Below are positions 12,201 to 24,194 of a stretch of DNA of 64,000 nt, in pieces. Within the stretch, counting starts at the first letter, position 1, and every line of letters starts with the position of its first letter. Below the pieces are notes generated by a model. That model worked only from the letters and a program-made list of their open reading frames with translations. It ran no database searches and was not told where the DNA came from. The DNA lies in NCBI GenBank assembly GCA_023630585.1, contig CM042553.1, positions 14,022,020 through 14,086,019 of the forward strand. Direction: 5' to 3'. The stretch is from Cranoglanis bouderius (lineage: Eukaryota > Chordata > Actinopteri > Siluriformes > Cranoglanididae). The position numbers and the translations under genes are program-made.

Positions 12201-15200
12201 GGCTGCTTCAAGATGTCCAGCAGGTGCAAATTTCTGCATAAAAACCACAGCCTCTGCCTTCAACTACTGTTTCACATGTGATTTCATGAGTGTGTGCGTG
12301 AGTGTGAAGAGGCGTTGTTTCATAGCTGTACTTCCTGTGTGCAAAGTGCAAAAATGTTGGAGGTTATAAGCCCCAATACCTCGCTAATACATAGTATACA
12401 TAATGTTTATGCAAACATGTCAGCATTCATATGAGTTCCACATAGAGCTATAATTATCAGGTGAGATGCCCCAGAGCATTACCTGACATAAATTCACGGA
12501 AAACGTATACAGGTTGTGTAAGTAGCTATTTGTGACCGAATGCTTCTCAGCATGAGGGTGTATTATGTTTTCCCAGCACCCCTCATCAGAGACACTTGCT
12601 GATTATCTGAAATTGTTATCAGATGATTTCTAGTGATGAATCTTGCAATTTTATAAATGAAATTGCACTTGTGAGAGGTAGGTATTTAATAAATGTTCTG
12701 TCTTCACCTGTGTGTGTGCCCATGAGTGTGGAGTGTGTGTTGGCTCCAGCAGGACCGGCAGATCCAGGCCTGGAGCTCAGAGGTTTGAAGGATGAAGGTC
12801 GGTTTGCTCCCAGATTCATGTTTGACGAGTAACCATTCTCACAGCCAACGCCCATTAGCATCTGAGCCTCTGAAGGAAGGATAGAGGGAGCCTGTGAAGG
12901 AAGAACACAGTGTCCAACACTTGCTTAAGATATAATAATATCTTAAGCTGGATGGTTGTTGTTCTTTGAAGATCTCTATCCACACTGAGCAAATTTAGCA
13001 AAAGAGCAATAATATGTGCTTTAATGATTTATGGCAATTCATACTGGGATACACTTATCAGCAACAAGGCACTGAAAATGGCCAAAATATAGCCAATATA
13101 TTCTGAAATATATGTCAGTGCATGGAATGCATTATGGAATAATACAAAGTGTATTTGAAAATTATATGGACATAGACAATTCTATTTAACTAACTGTTGG
13201 CAAAACTATGTCTAAAAAGAAGTTTTGTAATGTAAAAATATTTTGATCATACTGACATAGTAACGTTGCCTGGAGATGGAGAGATCCATGCCCTCATTCA
13301 GTAGATATTTCTCCTGGCCTGTCTGCATGCTGTCCTCATGTTCAAGCTCAGCTCCGTCCAGGCCCAGTCCTTTCCTACGTAAGGTCTTCAGCCATCAGTG
13401 AATGGAAGACAGACCAAAATAGAAAAACAAAAATCAATTACAGATGACACAGACAATGAGTATCTCAATGTTGTATTTCTCCAAAGACATTTAATATAGT
13501 ACATTCATGAATTGCTGTAACAGACATATAGCTGCCATGTGTACTGTATATCTGTGAAAGTTTTCAGTCTTCCAGGCCATGTCAAATGTCTGGCATCCAA
13601 GTGAATGGATTTGTTATTCAATCTGAATAATTTAATAACAAATGCACATACTACTCTGAGTACAATTATGAGTCACATATAGCTGCCAATGCATGTAATC
13701 TGTGTGACAGATTAAAACCATATTTGTTTAACTTGGCATACTCTTGGAATCTAGTCTTGAAACTTACAGTATATTAAATACAGCCGTGGCCAAAAGTTTT
13801 GAGAATGACACAAATATTAATTTTCACAAAGTCTACTGCTTCAGTGTTTTTAGATCTTTTTGTCAGATGTTACTAACTGTTACTGAAGTATAAGCACAAG
13901 CATTTCATAAGTGTCAATGGCTTTTATTGACAATTACATGAAGTTTATGCAAAGAGTCAATATTTGCAGTGTTGACCCTTCTTTTTCAAGACCTCTGCAA
14001 TTCGCCCTGGCATGCTGTCAATCAACTTCTGGGCCACATCCTGACTGATGGCAGCCCATTCTTGCATAATCAATGCTTAGAGTTTGTCAGAGTTTGTGGG
14101 TTTTTGTTTGTCCACCCGCCTCTTGAGGATTGACCACAAATTCTCAATGGGATTAAGGTCTGGGGAGTTTCCTGGCCATGGACCCAAAATGTCAATGTTT
14201 TGTTCCCCAAACCACTTCGTTATCACTTTTGCCTTGTGGCAAGGTGCCCCATCATGCTGGAAAAGGCATTGTTCGTCACCAAACTGTTCTTGGATGGTTG
14301 GGAGAAGTTGCTCTCTGAGGATGTTTTTGTACCATTCTTTATTCATGGCTGTGTTCTTAGGCAAAATTGTGAGTGAGCCCACTCCTTTGGATGAGAAGCA
14401 ACCCCACACATGAGTGGTCTCAGGATGCTTTACTGTTGGCATGACACAGGACTGATGGTAGCGCTCACCTTTTCTTCTCTGGACAAGCTTTTTTCCAGAT
14501 GCCCCAAACAATCGGAAAGGGGATTCATCAGAGAAAATGACATTACCCCAGTCCTCAGCAGTCCAATCCTTGTACTTTTTGCAGAATAGCAGTCTGTCCC
14601 TGATGTTTTTCCTGGAGAGAAGTGGCTTCTTTGCTGCCCTTCTTGACACCAGGCTATCCTCCAAAAGTCTTCGCCTTACTGTGCGTGCAGACGCACTCAC
14701 ACCTGCCTGCTGCCATTCCTGAGCAAGCTCTGCACTGGTGGTGCCCCGATCCCACAGCTGAATCAACTTTAGGAGACGGTCCTGGCGCTTGCTGGACTTT
14801 CTTGGGCGCCCTGAAGCCTTCTTCACAACAGTTGAACCTCTCTCCTTGAAGGTCCTGATGATCTGATAAATGGTTGATTTTACTAGCAGCAATATCCTTG
14901 CCTGTGAATCCCTTTTTGTGCAAAGCAATGATGGCTGCACGTGTTTCCTTGCAGGTAACCATAGTTAACAGAGGAAGAACAATAATTTCAAGCACCACCC
15001 TCCTTTTAAAGCTTCCAGTCTGTTATTCTAACTCAGTCAGCATGACAGAGTGATCTCCAGCCTTGTCCTCATTAACACTCTCACCTGTGTTAATGAGAGA
15101 ATCACTGACATGATGTCAGCTGGTCCTTTTGTGGAAAGGCTGAAATGCAGTGGACATGTTTTTTTGGGATTAAGTTCATTTTCATGGCAAAGAGGGACTT

Positions 15201-17188
15201 TGGAATTAATTGCAATTCATCTGATCACTCTTCATAACATTCTGGAGTATATGCAAATTGCCATCAGAAAAACTGAGGCAGCAGACTTTGTAAAAATTAA
15301 TATTTGTGTCATTCTTAAAACTTTTGGCCACGGCTGTACACTTTTCATGATTCATAGTAATTCTCATATATATAACATCCTATTTTTTTAGTACAAACTT
15401 TAAACTTTACATTATCAAGTCAGTACAAAAAACATTTTAGATTCCCAAACATTAGTTTTCTAGTAGAAAATTAAATGTTACAGAAAAATGTTTGTACGTC
15501 ATTAAAGAAAACAGCATATTACATAAGAGACAACTTTTCAGACAAAAAACACAATGAAGGCTGCTGGGTTTTGCTACAGAAATAAGAAGCAAGTGCGAAA
15601 CTCAAAGTTTCCAGAAGAACTGTGTCTGGTTCTGCAAGAGGCTCAATAAAACTTACCAGCTAATTTCCTTATATTTATAGGGGTATAAATATGAGGTAAC
15701 ATATAGGCCAAATTCCGTTAGTCATTTATCACAATGGGTTAGACCAGGGAATTTAGCTGTGATGTGCGGCAAAAGGTTGTTGAGCTTCACAAAATGGGAG
15801 GTGGCTATAAGAAAATAGCACAAGCATTGAAAATGCCCATTTCCACCATTAGGGCAATAATTAAGAAGTTCCAGTCAACTGGAAATGTTTTGAATCATCC
15901 TGGAATTGGACGTGTGTCTATATTGTCTCAGTGCACAGTGAAGAGGATGGTTTGAGTGGCCAAAAAATCTCCAAGGATCACAGCTGGAGAATTGCAGAAG
16001 TTAGTTGCGTCTTGGGGTCAGAAAGTTGAAGACGCTCCACAACAAGTATGACATGTCATTGTTTAATGACATGTCAGTTAAGTTTTAATTGTTAGTGCTG
16101 CCAAATTGCTGAGGTGTAAGTGGAATAAAATACTCTGGGATGTGTTGTTATAGGAAAATTATCAACTTTAGTGTTGACTATTTTCCTATAACTTATTGTG
16201 TTGTGTTCCTTACTTATCATAAATACCTTGTTTGACATACTGTTTTGTATGTAAGGCACAAGTGAGATTTTGAAAAGTGCTATATTAATAAAGATTATTA
16301 TCATTGCAATAAATCCACACATTACATTTATGTGCTACACAAGAACGTTTTGTTATGTTGGCTTTCAGCTAACTGATATTATCGTGAAATGTTCAGGGCA
16401 GGCTGTGTGTGTACCTCCAGTATGTCAGTGTTGGTGCGGCTCTCATGAGGCTCGCTGTACTCAGTGTATTTGAGGAGCACTTTGTCCATGTCAGTGCTGG
16501 CATACTGGAAGAGACGATTGGTGCTGTTGAAGATGATGAGAGCAATTTCACAGTCACACAGCACACTCAGCTCGTAGGCCTTTTTCATCAGGCCAAATTT
16601 ACGCTTGGTGAATGTCACCTAGAGAAACCACAGACAGGGGGGTCACAGGGCTTTTCAGTGTTATTGAGAGCTGCCCAACTTTACACTGCTGCGGAGGGGA
16701 ATCTCTACCAGCTCTCCGGGCTCAGCTTTCAACTTTAAGTGAGCAATGTAGGGATTCTAAATTTCACTAAAGATTACAGCACGAAATCTTAAATGTGATC
16801 TGATTTCATGCCATGATAGAAACTAGACTACACTTAAGAGACTCTTCAGTCTAGTGCAAACGTTTGCATACCCATAGAACAAAATAAAGACAAAGAAATG
16901 TAATTTAAACCAACAACTCATTTTGTGTTTATCAGATTACACAGAAGTTCCTTTATTATCATAAGTTCAAAATATGTATGTTAAAAATATTAACATTAGA
17001 ATAAATATGTACACCATGGGGGGTGTAAACGTTTGCCTTGGACTATATGTCATCTTTTATGTTTGTATGTTAATAGTGGAGGGATATGATAGCACAAGGG
17101 CCATCAACCATGATAATCAGTAATACAAGCATACCTGACGGTTTCGTTGGTCAAGAATCCGTGAGATCTGTATTTTCTTTCGCCCCAT
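9215..17188 (-). CDS. mef2b: MEF2B, MADS-box transcription factor (7 coding exons)
   Basis: This nuclear factor binds CTA(A/T)4TAG sites as a dimer. Coding exons, 5' to 3' on the minus strand, are 17188-17135, 16618-16415, 13385-13257, 12891-12708, 11774-11629, 10305-10230 and 9468-9215. They total 1047 bases and join in phase into 348 residues. Exons 1 and 2 give the MADS box and MEF2 domain, residues 1-86: MGRKKIQISRILDQRNRQ, then VTFTKRKFGLMKKAYELSVL and TNTDILE. Exon 3 begins TLRRKGLGLDGAELE, very like mammalian MEF2B (ETLKRRGIGLDGPELE), and separates this gene from MEF2A, C and D. Exon 5 has the MEF2B-type SKTPPPL-like block (DMKTPPPLSLTNDGRR). The C-terminus is proline- and serine-rich and ends DGWQR. 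The donor of exon 3 (TAT/GTCAGT) was chosen to keep phase. The start exon carries 23 bases of 5' UTR (17189-17211). Introns hold several transposons. Confidence 0.93.
9525..9966. mobile_element. Non-autonomous Tc1/mariner-type element (MITE)
   Basis: This 442-bp segment in MEF2B intron 6 has inverted ends. The left end reads CAGTACTGTACAAAGGTTTT then AGGCAC. The right end, reversed, reads CAGTACTGTGCAAAAGTTTT then AGGCACCC. TA dinucleotides flank both sides (9523-9524 and 9967-9968). It has no transposase frame. A partial inverted copy of the same family lies near 15.4-15.6 kb. Confidence 0.8.
10037..10104 (-). other. Candidate skipped or decayed MEF2B exon
   Basis: This 68-bp minus-strand segment is preceded by GGGTTTTCAG and followed by GTGAGA, so it has a plausible acceptor and donor. 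One frame reads RSSANTWQPPTQQEPQPSV then IHAG, a composition that fits the tryptophan-, proline- and glutamine-bearing linker of MEF2B. Its phases do not fit the flanking exons: inclusion would give a TAG at once or shift the last exon. The gene is open without it. It may be a decayed exon, an exon of a truncated isoform, or chance. Confidence 0.3.
12892..13256. other. MEF2B intron 3
   Basis: AT-rich intron without a recognised repeat. It is bounded by GTCAGT on the donor side and CTTCACAG on the acceptor side, as read on the minus strand. Confidence 0.5.
13781..15336 (-). mobile_element. Tc1-like transposon with both ends, in MEF2B intron 2
   Basis: This 1556-bp element is flanked by TA at 13779-13780 and 15337-15338. 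The ends are inverted repeats: CAGCCGTGGCCAAAAGTTTT on the left matches the reverse of the right end, and near-identity continues for about 60 bases through AATATTAATTTT. The transposase lies between them on the minus strand. The element is in the same orientation as MEF2B. It is structurally whole but its transposase is disabled. Confidence 0.93.
13957..14962 (-). pseudogene. Tc1 transposase, one frameshift and one stop
   Basis: The frame starts MVTCKETRAAIIALHKKGFT at 14962. A deletion of a few bases near 14880 (after IAASKI) shifts it into the frame that runs STIYQIIRTFKERGS onward. That frame keeps the DDE blocks: VIFSDESPFRLFG, LFQHDGAPCHKA and NSPDLNPIENLWSILKRRVD. It stops at a TAA at 14077-14079 after NSDKL. 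Beyond it the same frame continues with ALIMQEWAAISQDVAQ to a TGA at 13957-13959, so the TAA is probably a CAA-to-TAA change. With only two lesions this is the best preserved transposase in the window, but it is still inactive as it stands. Confidence 0.88.
15370..15570. mobile_element. Partial, inverted copy of the 9.5-kb MITE family
   Basis: The sequence from about 15405 to 15560 (CATTATCAAGTCAGTACAAA to AAGGCTGCTGGGTTTTGCT) is the reverse complement of the block at roughly 9725-9890 inside the MITE at 9525-9966. The terminal inverted repeats are missing. It lies directly between the Tc1 copy ending at 15336 and another Tc1 fragment. Confidence 0.65.
15660..16045 (+). mobile_element. Tc1 5' fragment with transposase remnant
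   Basis: This is the same family as the minus-strand copy at 5.2-6.7 kb. The leader near 15680-15735 matches, then ATG at 15734 reads MG, a TAG, then TREFSCDVRQKVVELHKMGG and KKIAQALKMPISTIRAIIKK. The third codon is a stop where the sister copy has Lys. A TGA at 15953-15955 after VKRMV is shared with the sister copy. Homology ends near 16045. Confidence 0.75.
16147..16192. repeat. Hairpin within a short interspersed repeat
   Basis: The arms GTTATAGGAAAATTATCAAC and GTTGACTATTTTCCTATAAC pair at 18 of 20 positions across a 6-base loop, in MEF2B intron 2. Similar sequence (TTGATTATTTTCCTATAAAA) occurs near 45250, suggesting one dispersed repeat family whose body includes AAGTGGAATAAAA. Confidence 0.5.
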
Positions 17189-17942
17189 GATGTTCTTTCC
17201 AGAGAATGAGTCTGTAAAAATATCAAAGCTTAGTTCAGTTTTTTTGTGTGTGTGTCCTGTTTGATGCTCTAGTAAACCTCTAGTTGCTCTAGTTGGGCTG
17301 AGTTTCCCAAAATCACTCTTAGATCATTATAAAATGATAACACAAGCATCACATCTAACTTACGATGCTTTTGGAAAAACAGAGCCTGAACATTTCCAGT
17401 AATCTTTTATTCATAACAATGGAGTATAACAACAGAAATATTATTAACAAATATGGAAAATACAATATTACTCAGTCCCATATGTCTTGATTACTCAGTC
17501 CCAAATTATCTTGACATACAGGCACATAGTACTGTTTGTACTTTTCATAATAAATCAGATGGGAAACGATGTTTGGTCATGATGCAACTGATCCCACTGC
17601 CCCTCTGCCCGGGATAGGTGGGTGTTTATGTACACCGCTGAGAGAGAAAGGGGGCTAAAGTTAGTGCAGACTAACGCCCCCAAAGTCTGAGCTATCCCAG
17701 TGTGAGTGTTCGCATTTCCACTGGGCATGGGTTAAATATATGCCATCTCCATTTAAAGGAGTTCAGCAGGCAGGGCTGCAGTCACCGTTAAAATAACAGC
17801 ACGTCTCAGTGAGGGTTTAGTTCCTGTCCGCCCCCTGTTCTCCCATGAGCAAACTGTACACAAACATTATATCCAAAAGGGTAAAAGTATAAGTTTGTGC
17901 ACTGAGGGACTGCAGCCAGCAAAAGACAGACAGACAGTCAGG

Positions 17943-17946
<4 letters not shown>

Positions 17947-18025
<79 letters not shown>
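17947..18025. repeat. (GA)n microsatellite
   Basis: A near-pure GA tract with one GACA interruption, in the long MEF2B 5' intron. It yields spurious serine-leucine open frames on the minus strand. Confidence 0.95.
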
Positions 18026-18028
<3 letters not shown>

Positions 18029-18379
18029 AGAGTGAAATGTGTCTCTGAGAATTTACATTATGCAATTTCATCAGAAACTGTATATGCAGTTTATCTACAC
18101 AGGTCTTAGCTTCCTAAACAGGTTCTATTTAGAACTTTAGAACCCAGTCTAATAGGGAACCCTTTTGTACCACTTGTACAACCCACTTGTAGGGTTCTGC
18201 ATAAAATCTTTAAATGCTCCCTCAGAGCAACAAATATAGAATCCTTTCCAAACGTAAACTTTTTTTTCTCTAACAGTGTACTAAGTGATGAATTAGTGTT
18301 GGGTGGTGAAACTCTGTGGTTAGAGATATAGAAACTCTACTGTAGTTAACTTCAGAAATGTATAATTCGGTGTTTGAAC

Positions 18380-18490
18380 CCTACAACCCTAGACCATGGT
18401 GGTGCAGCAGGTATGGTTGCTGCCTCATTGCTCTAGAATCCCCAGGTCCTGAGCTCAGGTTACTATCTGTGTGGAATACAGCATGTTTGT
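18380..18490 (+). repeat. SINE-like fragment (tRNA-type head)
   Basis: GGTGGTGCAGCAGGTATGGT, then GCTGCCTCATTGCTC, then CCTGAGCTCAGGTTACTATC. The same sequence family appears at about 34.65-34.95 kb and 63.45-63.60 kb. It looks like the head of a tRNA-derived fish SINE, too diverged for a firm family name. Confidence 0.45.
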
Positions 18491-18979
18491 GTGAGTAAAG
18501 TGGTTACTGAAGATGACTGAATAAATGAATGAATGTTTGAAGCCTAGTTAATAACTCTGTAATTGGGCAATAATCTAGTTTATTTGTTATTATTATCTAC
18601 AAATTTGTACAAATAAATATCCATGCAGTATATGTAGATCTCTTAAGGGTTCTTCGGCTTGTCCTACTGAAGGGATCCTAAAGTTTGTACCTACAGCAAA
18701 GGGTTTCTCTGTCAGAGAGAGAAAGCGTTCCAGGTTCAACGCTTTTAGAAAACTAGTACAATTAACCCATTTTTTCTAAAAACCATACATTCATAATTGT
18801 GGTCCATAGTTGACCTAATATTTCTTCACTAAATATCTTTAAACTTTAAACACATTAAAATCTAAAACCTGGATTCTTCAGCTTAGAGCCTTTAAAGGTT
18901 CTAAGTACTGTAGAGGACCACACAACTGAATGTTTCCATCAAAAAGGGTTCCAAGCAGAAACCCCTTGGTGATCGGTAA

Positions 18980-19505
18980 ACACCAATCAGCCATAACATT
19001 AAAACCACAGGCACCTGTCAATGTGTGGGATATATTAGGCAGCAAGTGAACAGTCAGTTCTCAAAGTTGATATGTTGGAAGCAGGAAAAAGTGGCAAGCG
19101 TAAGAATCGTAAGTGGCAAGCGTAAGTGATTTTGACAAGGGCCAAATTATGATTGCTAGATGACTGCAAAAACTGTTCAGGAACGGTTTGAGGAACATGG
19201 CAAAGAGTTAAAGGTGTTGACACAAACTCCAAATTCCCCAGATCTCAATACAATCAAGCATCTGTGGGATGTGCTGGATAAACAAGGCCAATCCGTGGAG
19301 GCCCCACCTCGCCACTTCAGATCACTTCAGATCAGACTTGTTTGTCCAGCACACTTGTTTGCCCATTTTCCCTGCTTCAAACACATCAATTTCTAGAACT
19401 GACTGTTTATTTGTTGCCTAATATATCCCACCCCTTGAGAGGTATGAGATAATCAATGTTATTCACTGCATCTGTCAGTGGTTTTAATGTTAGGGCTGAT
19501 CGGTA
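18980..19505. mobile_element. Mariner/Tc1-type remnant with inverted ends
   Basis: The left end holds CAGCCATAACATTAAAACCA and the right end GTGGTTTTAATGTTAGGGCT, which are inverted copies of each other, spaced about 480 bases apart. Between them a degraded frame contains PNSPDLNTIKHLWDVLDKQ, the DDE block of a Tc1-like transposase (normally SPDLNPIEHLWD). The element is deleted and non-autonomous. Confidence 0.7.
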
Positions 19506-21359
19506 TATATATATATACCGGAAAGGGGAGAGCGCCCTTACTAAATCCATATTGGTTTCATTTTAGTTTGTATTATTAGTTGACTTGCTTCTATCTGCAT
19601 AGAGGCTGTTATGTAGTTGAAAGAATCTATCTGCTAATGCAAAAAATCTCTGAGACATCCACCACTGTTTCCCTCCCGCCTCTCATATTAAACATGTTTG
19701 ACCTCGCCTATTTTTAGTACTTCTAACCCAATGGTGAGCGGATACAGTGCTGCGGTTCCCATGACCCAGCAATGCCCGCTTCCCTCTCGCCCACTCCTGG
19801 CACCCAGGAGCTTGAGGAATCCAGAGGAATCCATATCTTGGGCCTTTCTTACCTTATAAAGCAGATGCTGGCTTATGCTGTGTAGAGCATAAATGTCTGC
19901 GGCTATTCATTTCACAGGTGACTGCATGTTCACACCGGACAGTTAGTGTGTACAGATATGAATAGAAATGCAGGGAAGTGGTCTTTCTGACAAGAGATCT
20001 CTATCACAAACCTCCACATCTGTCGCTTTAAATCCTAGTTCCTCATATTTGCTAATACATCAGCAAATGGGTACATTCATAATCAGGGCTATATATCAGT
20101 GCTATGCAGCTCAATGTTCAGACTTTGAGCCAGGCTTAAAATCTTGTAACATATTTTGAAATCCTTATATATAGCTGTCTTAGCAAAGATCAATTGTGAA
20201 TGGAGACGGTTTTCTTTTCAAACAGTTTACCAATGAATTACATTTTGAATTTGAGGAAATAAATGCATTAAAAAAATGTAAAAATGTTAGTTTGGCTGAA
20301 TGAAATTTAATTAAAAATATATGTATTTATATATATTTATTTTCTAATACTACAACATGATAATGTAACATGTTGATATTACTATTTTGCAACACTACAG
20401 GTACACTTATTCAGGTTCTTTTGCTTGTTCCTCAGCAAGAACAGGTCTATGTAGAGCCATACCGAAATGTTATCTACAAGAGACAGTTCCAAGTTAAACC
20501 CCTTTAGAAAATGAAGAACCCTTAAATATCCCAAATATCCGAGTTTTTTTTTGTACATCAACATGCAAAGCTTCAGTTTGAATTAAAATGAAACATTTTT
20601 TTAACAGAAGTTGAGTAAGCTGTTTAAATTTTGTAAAATATTCTTTAACGGCTTTGAAAGACTCACTTTAATGAAAGCAGTGTAAATACCAATGCAGAAG
20701 TCTGAACAACAATCTCCCTACATCTCTAAGGCTATATTTGAGGTTTTATCACCCAGTTATTCAACCCTTGCACTTTTTGTCCACTTCTGCTTCATAGCCT
20801 TTAGCAGCACTGCTTCCTTCGAAGACTTCCCAAAGCTCAGACAGTGAAAAAGAAGTCGCACAAACATAGAGGAGCTTCAGCACTACAGCGTTTCTCTCCC
20901 ATAGGGGCCAGAAGAGACTAATTACTAGGACTGTCATAGGAATAATACTGCCTTAGTACCAACAACAGCAACAACAAAAAAAAAACAAACAGTTTCATCA
21001 TGGCTTCTCCTACAGCCCATAAACTGAACTGGTGAAGAAAGCGTGTATGTTCTTGTGTATAGTTCGAAAAGACCTGAAAGGCATGATGTCAGGATTAATC
21101 ATTGGATATCAGTGGATTAATCTGGCAAATTTTATATAAAATGTTTGCTCTTCTAGCATAAAGAATATTAATTATAGATCATTTGTGTCTGTCATTTGAA
21201 ATCAGCAGACAGAAAGCTAATTTCAGGTATGAAATGTTCAACTCCTCAGAGACACACATGAGATAAGAAACTAAACCTAACCAGAAATAGCAAAATAGAC
21301 TCCCATTTGCATACAAAATACATACATCCACAATGCTGGTGCAGAGATATGACTGAGAC

Positions 21360-21495
21360 TGCTAAGCTGCCACTGTGGGCCCTTGAGCAAGGCCCTTAAC
21401 CCTCAACTGCTCAGTTGTATAAATGACATAAATGTAAGTCGCTCTGGATAAGGGCGTCTGCCAAATGCCATAAATGTTAATGTAAATGTAAATGA
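21360..21495 (+). repeat. SINE 3' region with conserved fish domain
   Basis: Contains AAGGCCCTTAACCCTCAACT and GTCGCTCTGGATAAGGGCGT followed by CTGCCAAATGCC, then short TAAATG repeats as a tail. The GTCGCT(T/C)TGGATAA-GCGTCTGC block is a well-known conserved domain of fish V-type SINEs. The head of the element is not evident. Confidence 0.65.
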
Positions 21496-21744
21496 GACAG
21501 AGAGGAGAATGAGATAAATACCTCATAATGTTCATGGAAACCATGGAGCACCAAACCATTACATTTTTTGGTAAACATGCATAAATGCTTGGTCTGGTAG
21601 GGAAAAGGAAACAGAACAGGGCCTTACCTGTCCCCTAAGGTGACTTTAATTTGACTGGTACATGTTTCTTTAAGGATTTTTATGTTCTTGCTGCAGCTGG
21701 TATAATGCTTATTTCTACACATCATCTCCTTAAACACCCAGGAG

Positions 21745-22176
21745 CTATCGGTCTGTCCAAGTTGTAAGCACTCAAATGTCTAGAATGTCTTTGGATGCTG
21801 TAGCATTAAGATTTCCCTTCACTGGAACCAAGGGGCCCAAACCTGTTCCAGCATGACAATGCCCCTGTGCACAAAGTGAGCTCCATGTAAACATGGTTTG
21901 CCCAGGTTGGAGTGGAAGAACTCAAGTGGCCACTGAACACCTTCGGGATTAACTGGAACACCGGCTTGACATCATTGCCTGACCTCACTAATGCTCTTGT
22001 GGCTGAATGGGCAAATCCCCATGGCCATGTTACAAAATCTAGTGAAAAGGCTTCCCAGAAGAGTGGAGGCTGTTATAACAGCAAAGGGGACCAACTCAAT
22101 GTTAATGCCTATGGTTTTGGAATGGGCACGTTTGGGTGTGATGGTCAGGTGTCCACATACTTTTGGCCGTATAGTG
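21745..22176 (+). mobile_element. Deleted Tc1-like element
   Basis: The right end reads GTGATGGTCAGGTGTCCACA followed by TACTTTTGGCC, next to a TA at 22177-22178. Upstream lies a transposase remnant in several frames: the CCAGCATGACAATGCCCCTG block codes for the QHDNAP-type second aspartate motif. The left inverted repeat is not recognisable. It is related to the copy at 25.7-26.3 kb. Confidence 0.65.
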
Positions 22177-22563
22177 TACCTTTTCTATTAGTCTCATTTT
22201 AACTCAAAGTAGTTACTGAATGATACGCTTTAATATGGGGTTCAGTGTGAGTCCCCTGACTCTCTTTGAGATCTTCTTCAGATAGGTTAATGATGCAGTG
22301 TTGTGGAGAACTTGATCAGCACTCAATGGAAGAAATGATCAGCTACATAAAAAGTGCACTGGTATTCATGATATTTAGTAATACAATATAGACCAAACTA
22401 ATTTGCACAAGTGGCTGTGATCTGTAGTCATTTATACAATTTATCCCTATTTTACATGATAAGATGATTAAGTGTATAAAGAGACATTTTGCATTAATTG
22501 TCATCAGTGTTTTACAAAGCCTTATGACACACAATAATTTTTTTTTTTAATAAAACTGAGAAA

Positions 22564-22589
22564 GAATAAATAAATAAATAAATAAATAA

Positions 22590-22670
<81 letters not shown>
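22564..22670. repeat. (AAAT)n then (AT)n microsatellite
   Basis: About seven AAAT units run straight into roughly 39 AT units, in the MEF2B 5' intron. Confidence 0.95.
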
Positions 22671-22674
<4 letters not shown>

Positions 22675-23031
22675 CACCATTACTCCATTACTTCATTCTT
22701 TCAGGACAGAAACACTGCATCAAAGAAGGGGGCAACGTTCCTTTCACAATCATGGTTCTAAAATAGGTGGCTTGTCAAGACTGAGACATTACAAAAATTG
22801 AGCTCCTTTCATTTGGACAGAACTCTGAGAATTAAATATTTGGTTATGCATACTACTTATAATACATATTTATTAAGCATAATTCAGTTTTGAATAAACA
22901 ATTTCCATAATGAGACTTAAATATAAAGTCACAACAAAAGGTCATGCGCTGCCTATGCTGCTACTTTACAAACAATCAGTCAAATCATTTTTTTATTTTT
23001 TAAAAAACTTTAATTAAGATTTAAACCTCAC

Positions 23032-23140
23032 CTGATGCTGAAATGTTGAACAGTACGGGACAATCAGCAGCTCTGTGTCTTCGCGATGCTTTACTACACT
23101 TCATCCTCCAGCTGTTCATACACTAGCATCCGCTTTGAAG
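23032..23140 (-). other. Probable non-coding first exon of MEF2B, with promoter
   Basis: On the minus strand the segment ends AGCATCAG/GTGAGG at 23032, a good donor, with no conserved frame upstream. The region just beyond it (about 23150-23200) has promoter-like elements for minus-strand transcription: a CCGCCC-type GC box near 23157-23165 and a CCATTGG (inverted CCAAT) near 23173. The transcription start cannot be fixed by sequence. Splicing to the acceptor at 17211 would span a 5.8-kb intron. Confidence 0.45.
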
Positions 23141-24159
23141 AGTATTTAGCATAGCTCCGCCCACTGACCACGCCATTGGTTTAAAGCGACTTCACTCATG
23201 CATCCCTTCATTTCCCTCTGATGCACTCTTTTGTCTGAGACACGCAGAAGCTGTTATTGGTTGAAAAGTTGTATAACGTCCAGAATTTCTTTTCCTAAAC
23301 CTTTCTTACACATAAATTAGTGTTAGAAAAGAAAGAGGAAGTATCATCTGTTGCTAATTATTATTTATATTAATATGCATATCGGATTTTGTAATTACAT
23401 TGTATCTTTGCACACACTTGCATAAACAAGCTCCTGTTATGCAGGCTGACTTTATTTAAAAATAAATACATAAAATAAAATAAAAACTTAATTTGGGAAA
23501 ATAACATATGTTATATACGATCTAGCAGGAAAAAAGACATAGTTGGAACTGGAAATGAGATGATCAAGCAAACAAGAGGACAACCGGGTATCCAAGTTTA
23601 GATCCAACCACACATGGATTCCATGTCTTGAAAGGATACCGTATACAAAAAATTCTTCAAGACAACAGTAACTGAAAATAGGGCTTGGAAAACCATGTTA
23701 TAGAAAGATTGTGGGAAGATGGAAATATCAGTGAGACATTAGCTCACACACTGTAAAAATGATGGCTGGTTGCTGAATTAATTTGTCCTGATTCTTTATA
23801 CTCAACTAACATAGAGGAGGAGAAACTGAAAGTGAAATGTGACTGGACTATGAATATGAAAGCATTTTTATTTTCAATTGAATATAATTGAAATAGACAA
23901 TAATATGAAATGGAAAAAATGACTTCCCTGTTTCAATGTTTTATATGAAAAGGTGACAAGGATATTGCACATTGGGCTCTCCTCTTTCTCTCTTACATGC
24001 ACACAATGATGAGTGCTCTCTCTGAGGGATATGGGGTTACATGTCATCTGATGCAAGAAGAAGCAACCTCCTGCTAAAAGCCCCAGAGCAACAGGGCCGC
24101 GCTGCACACATCTGGATTCCATTCAGTCTAGTAGAGAATCGACACTAGAGGATCCTTAC

Positions 24160-24194
24160 CTGTAAACGCCTTCATGGGAAAAAAATCTGTGTGG
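24160..24194 (-). other. Candidate 35-base non-coding micro-exon
   Basis: On the minus strand a pyrimidine-rich acceptor (TTTTCTCTTCCAG) is followed by 35 bases and then by the strong donor ACAG/GTAAGG. It could be an alternative 5' UTR exon of MEF2B. No protein evidence supports it. Confidence 0.25.

Noticed and set aside
16409..16738. 109-residue plus-strand frame
   Set aside because: It is the antisense shadow of MEF2B exon 2.
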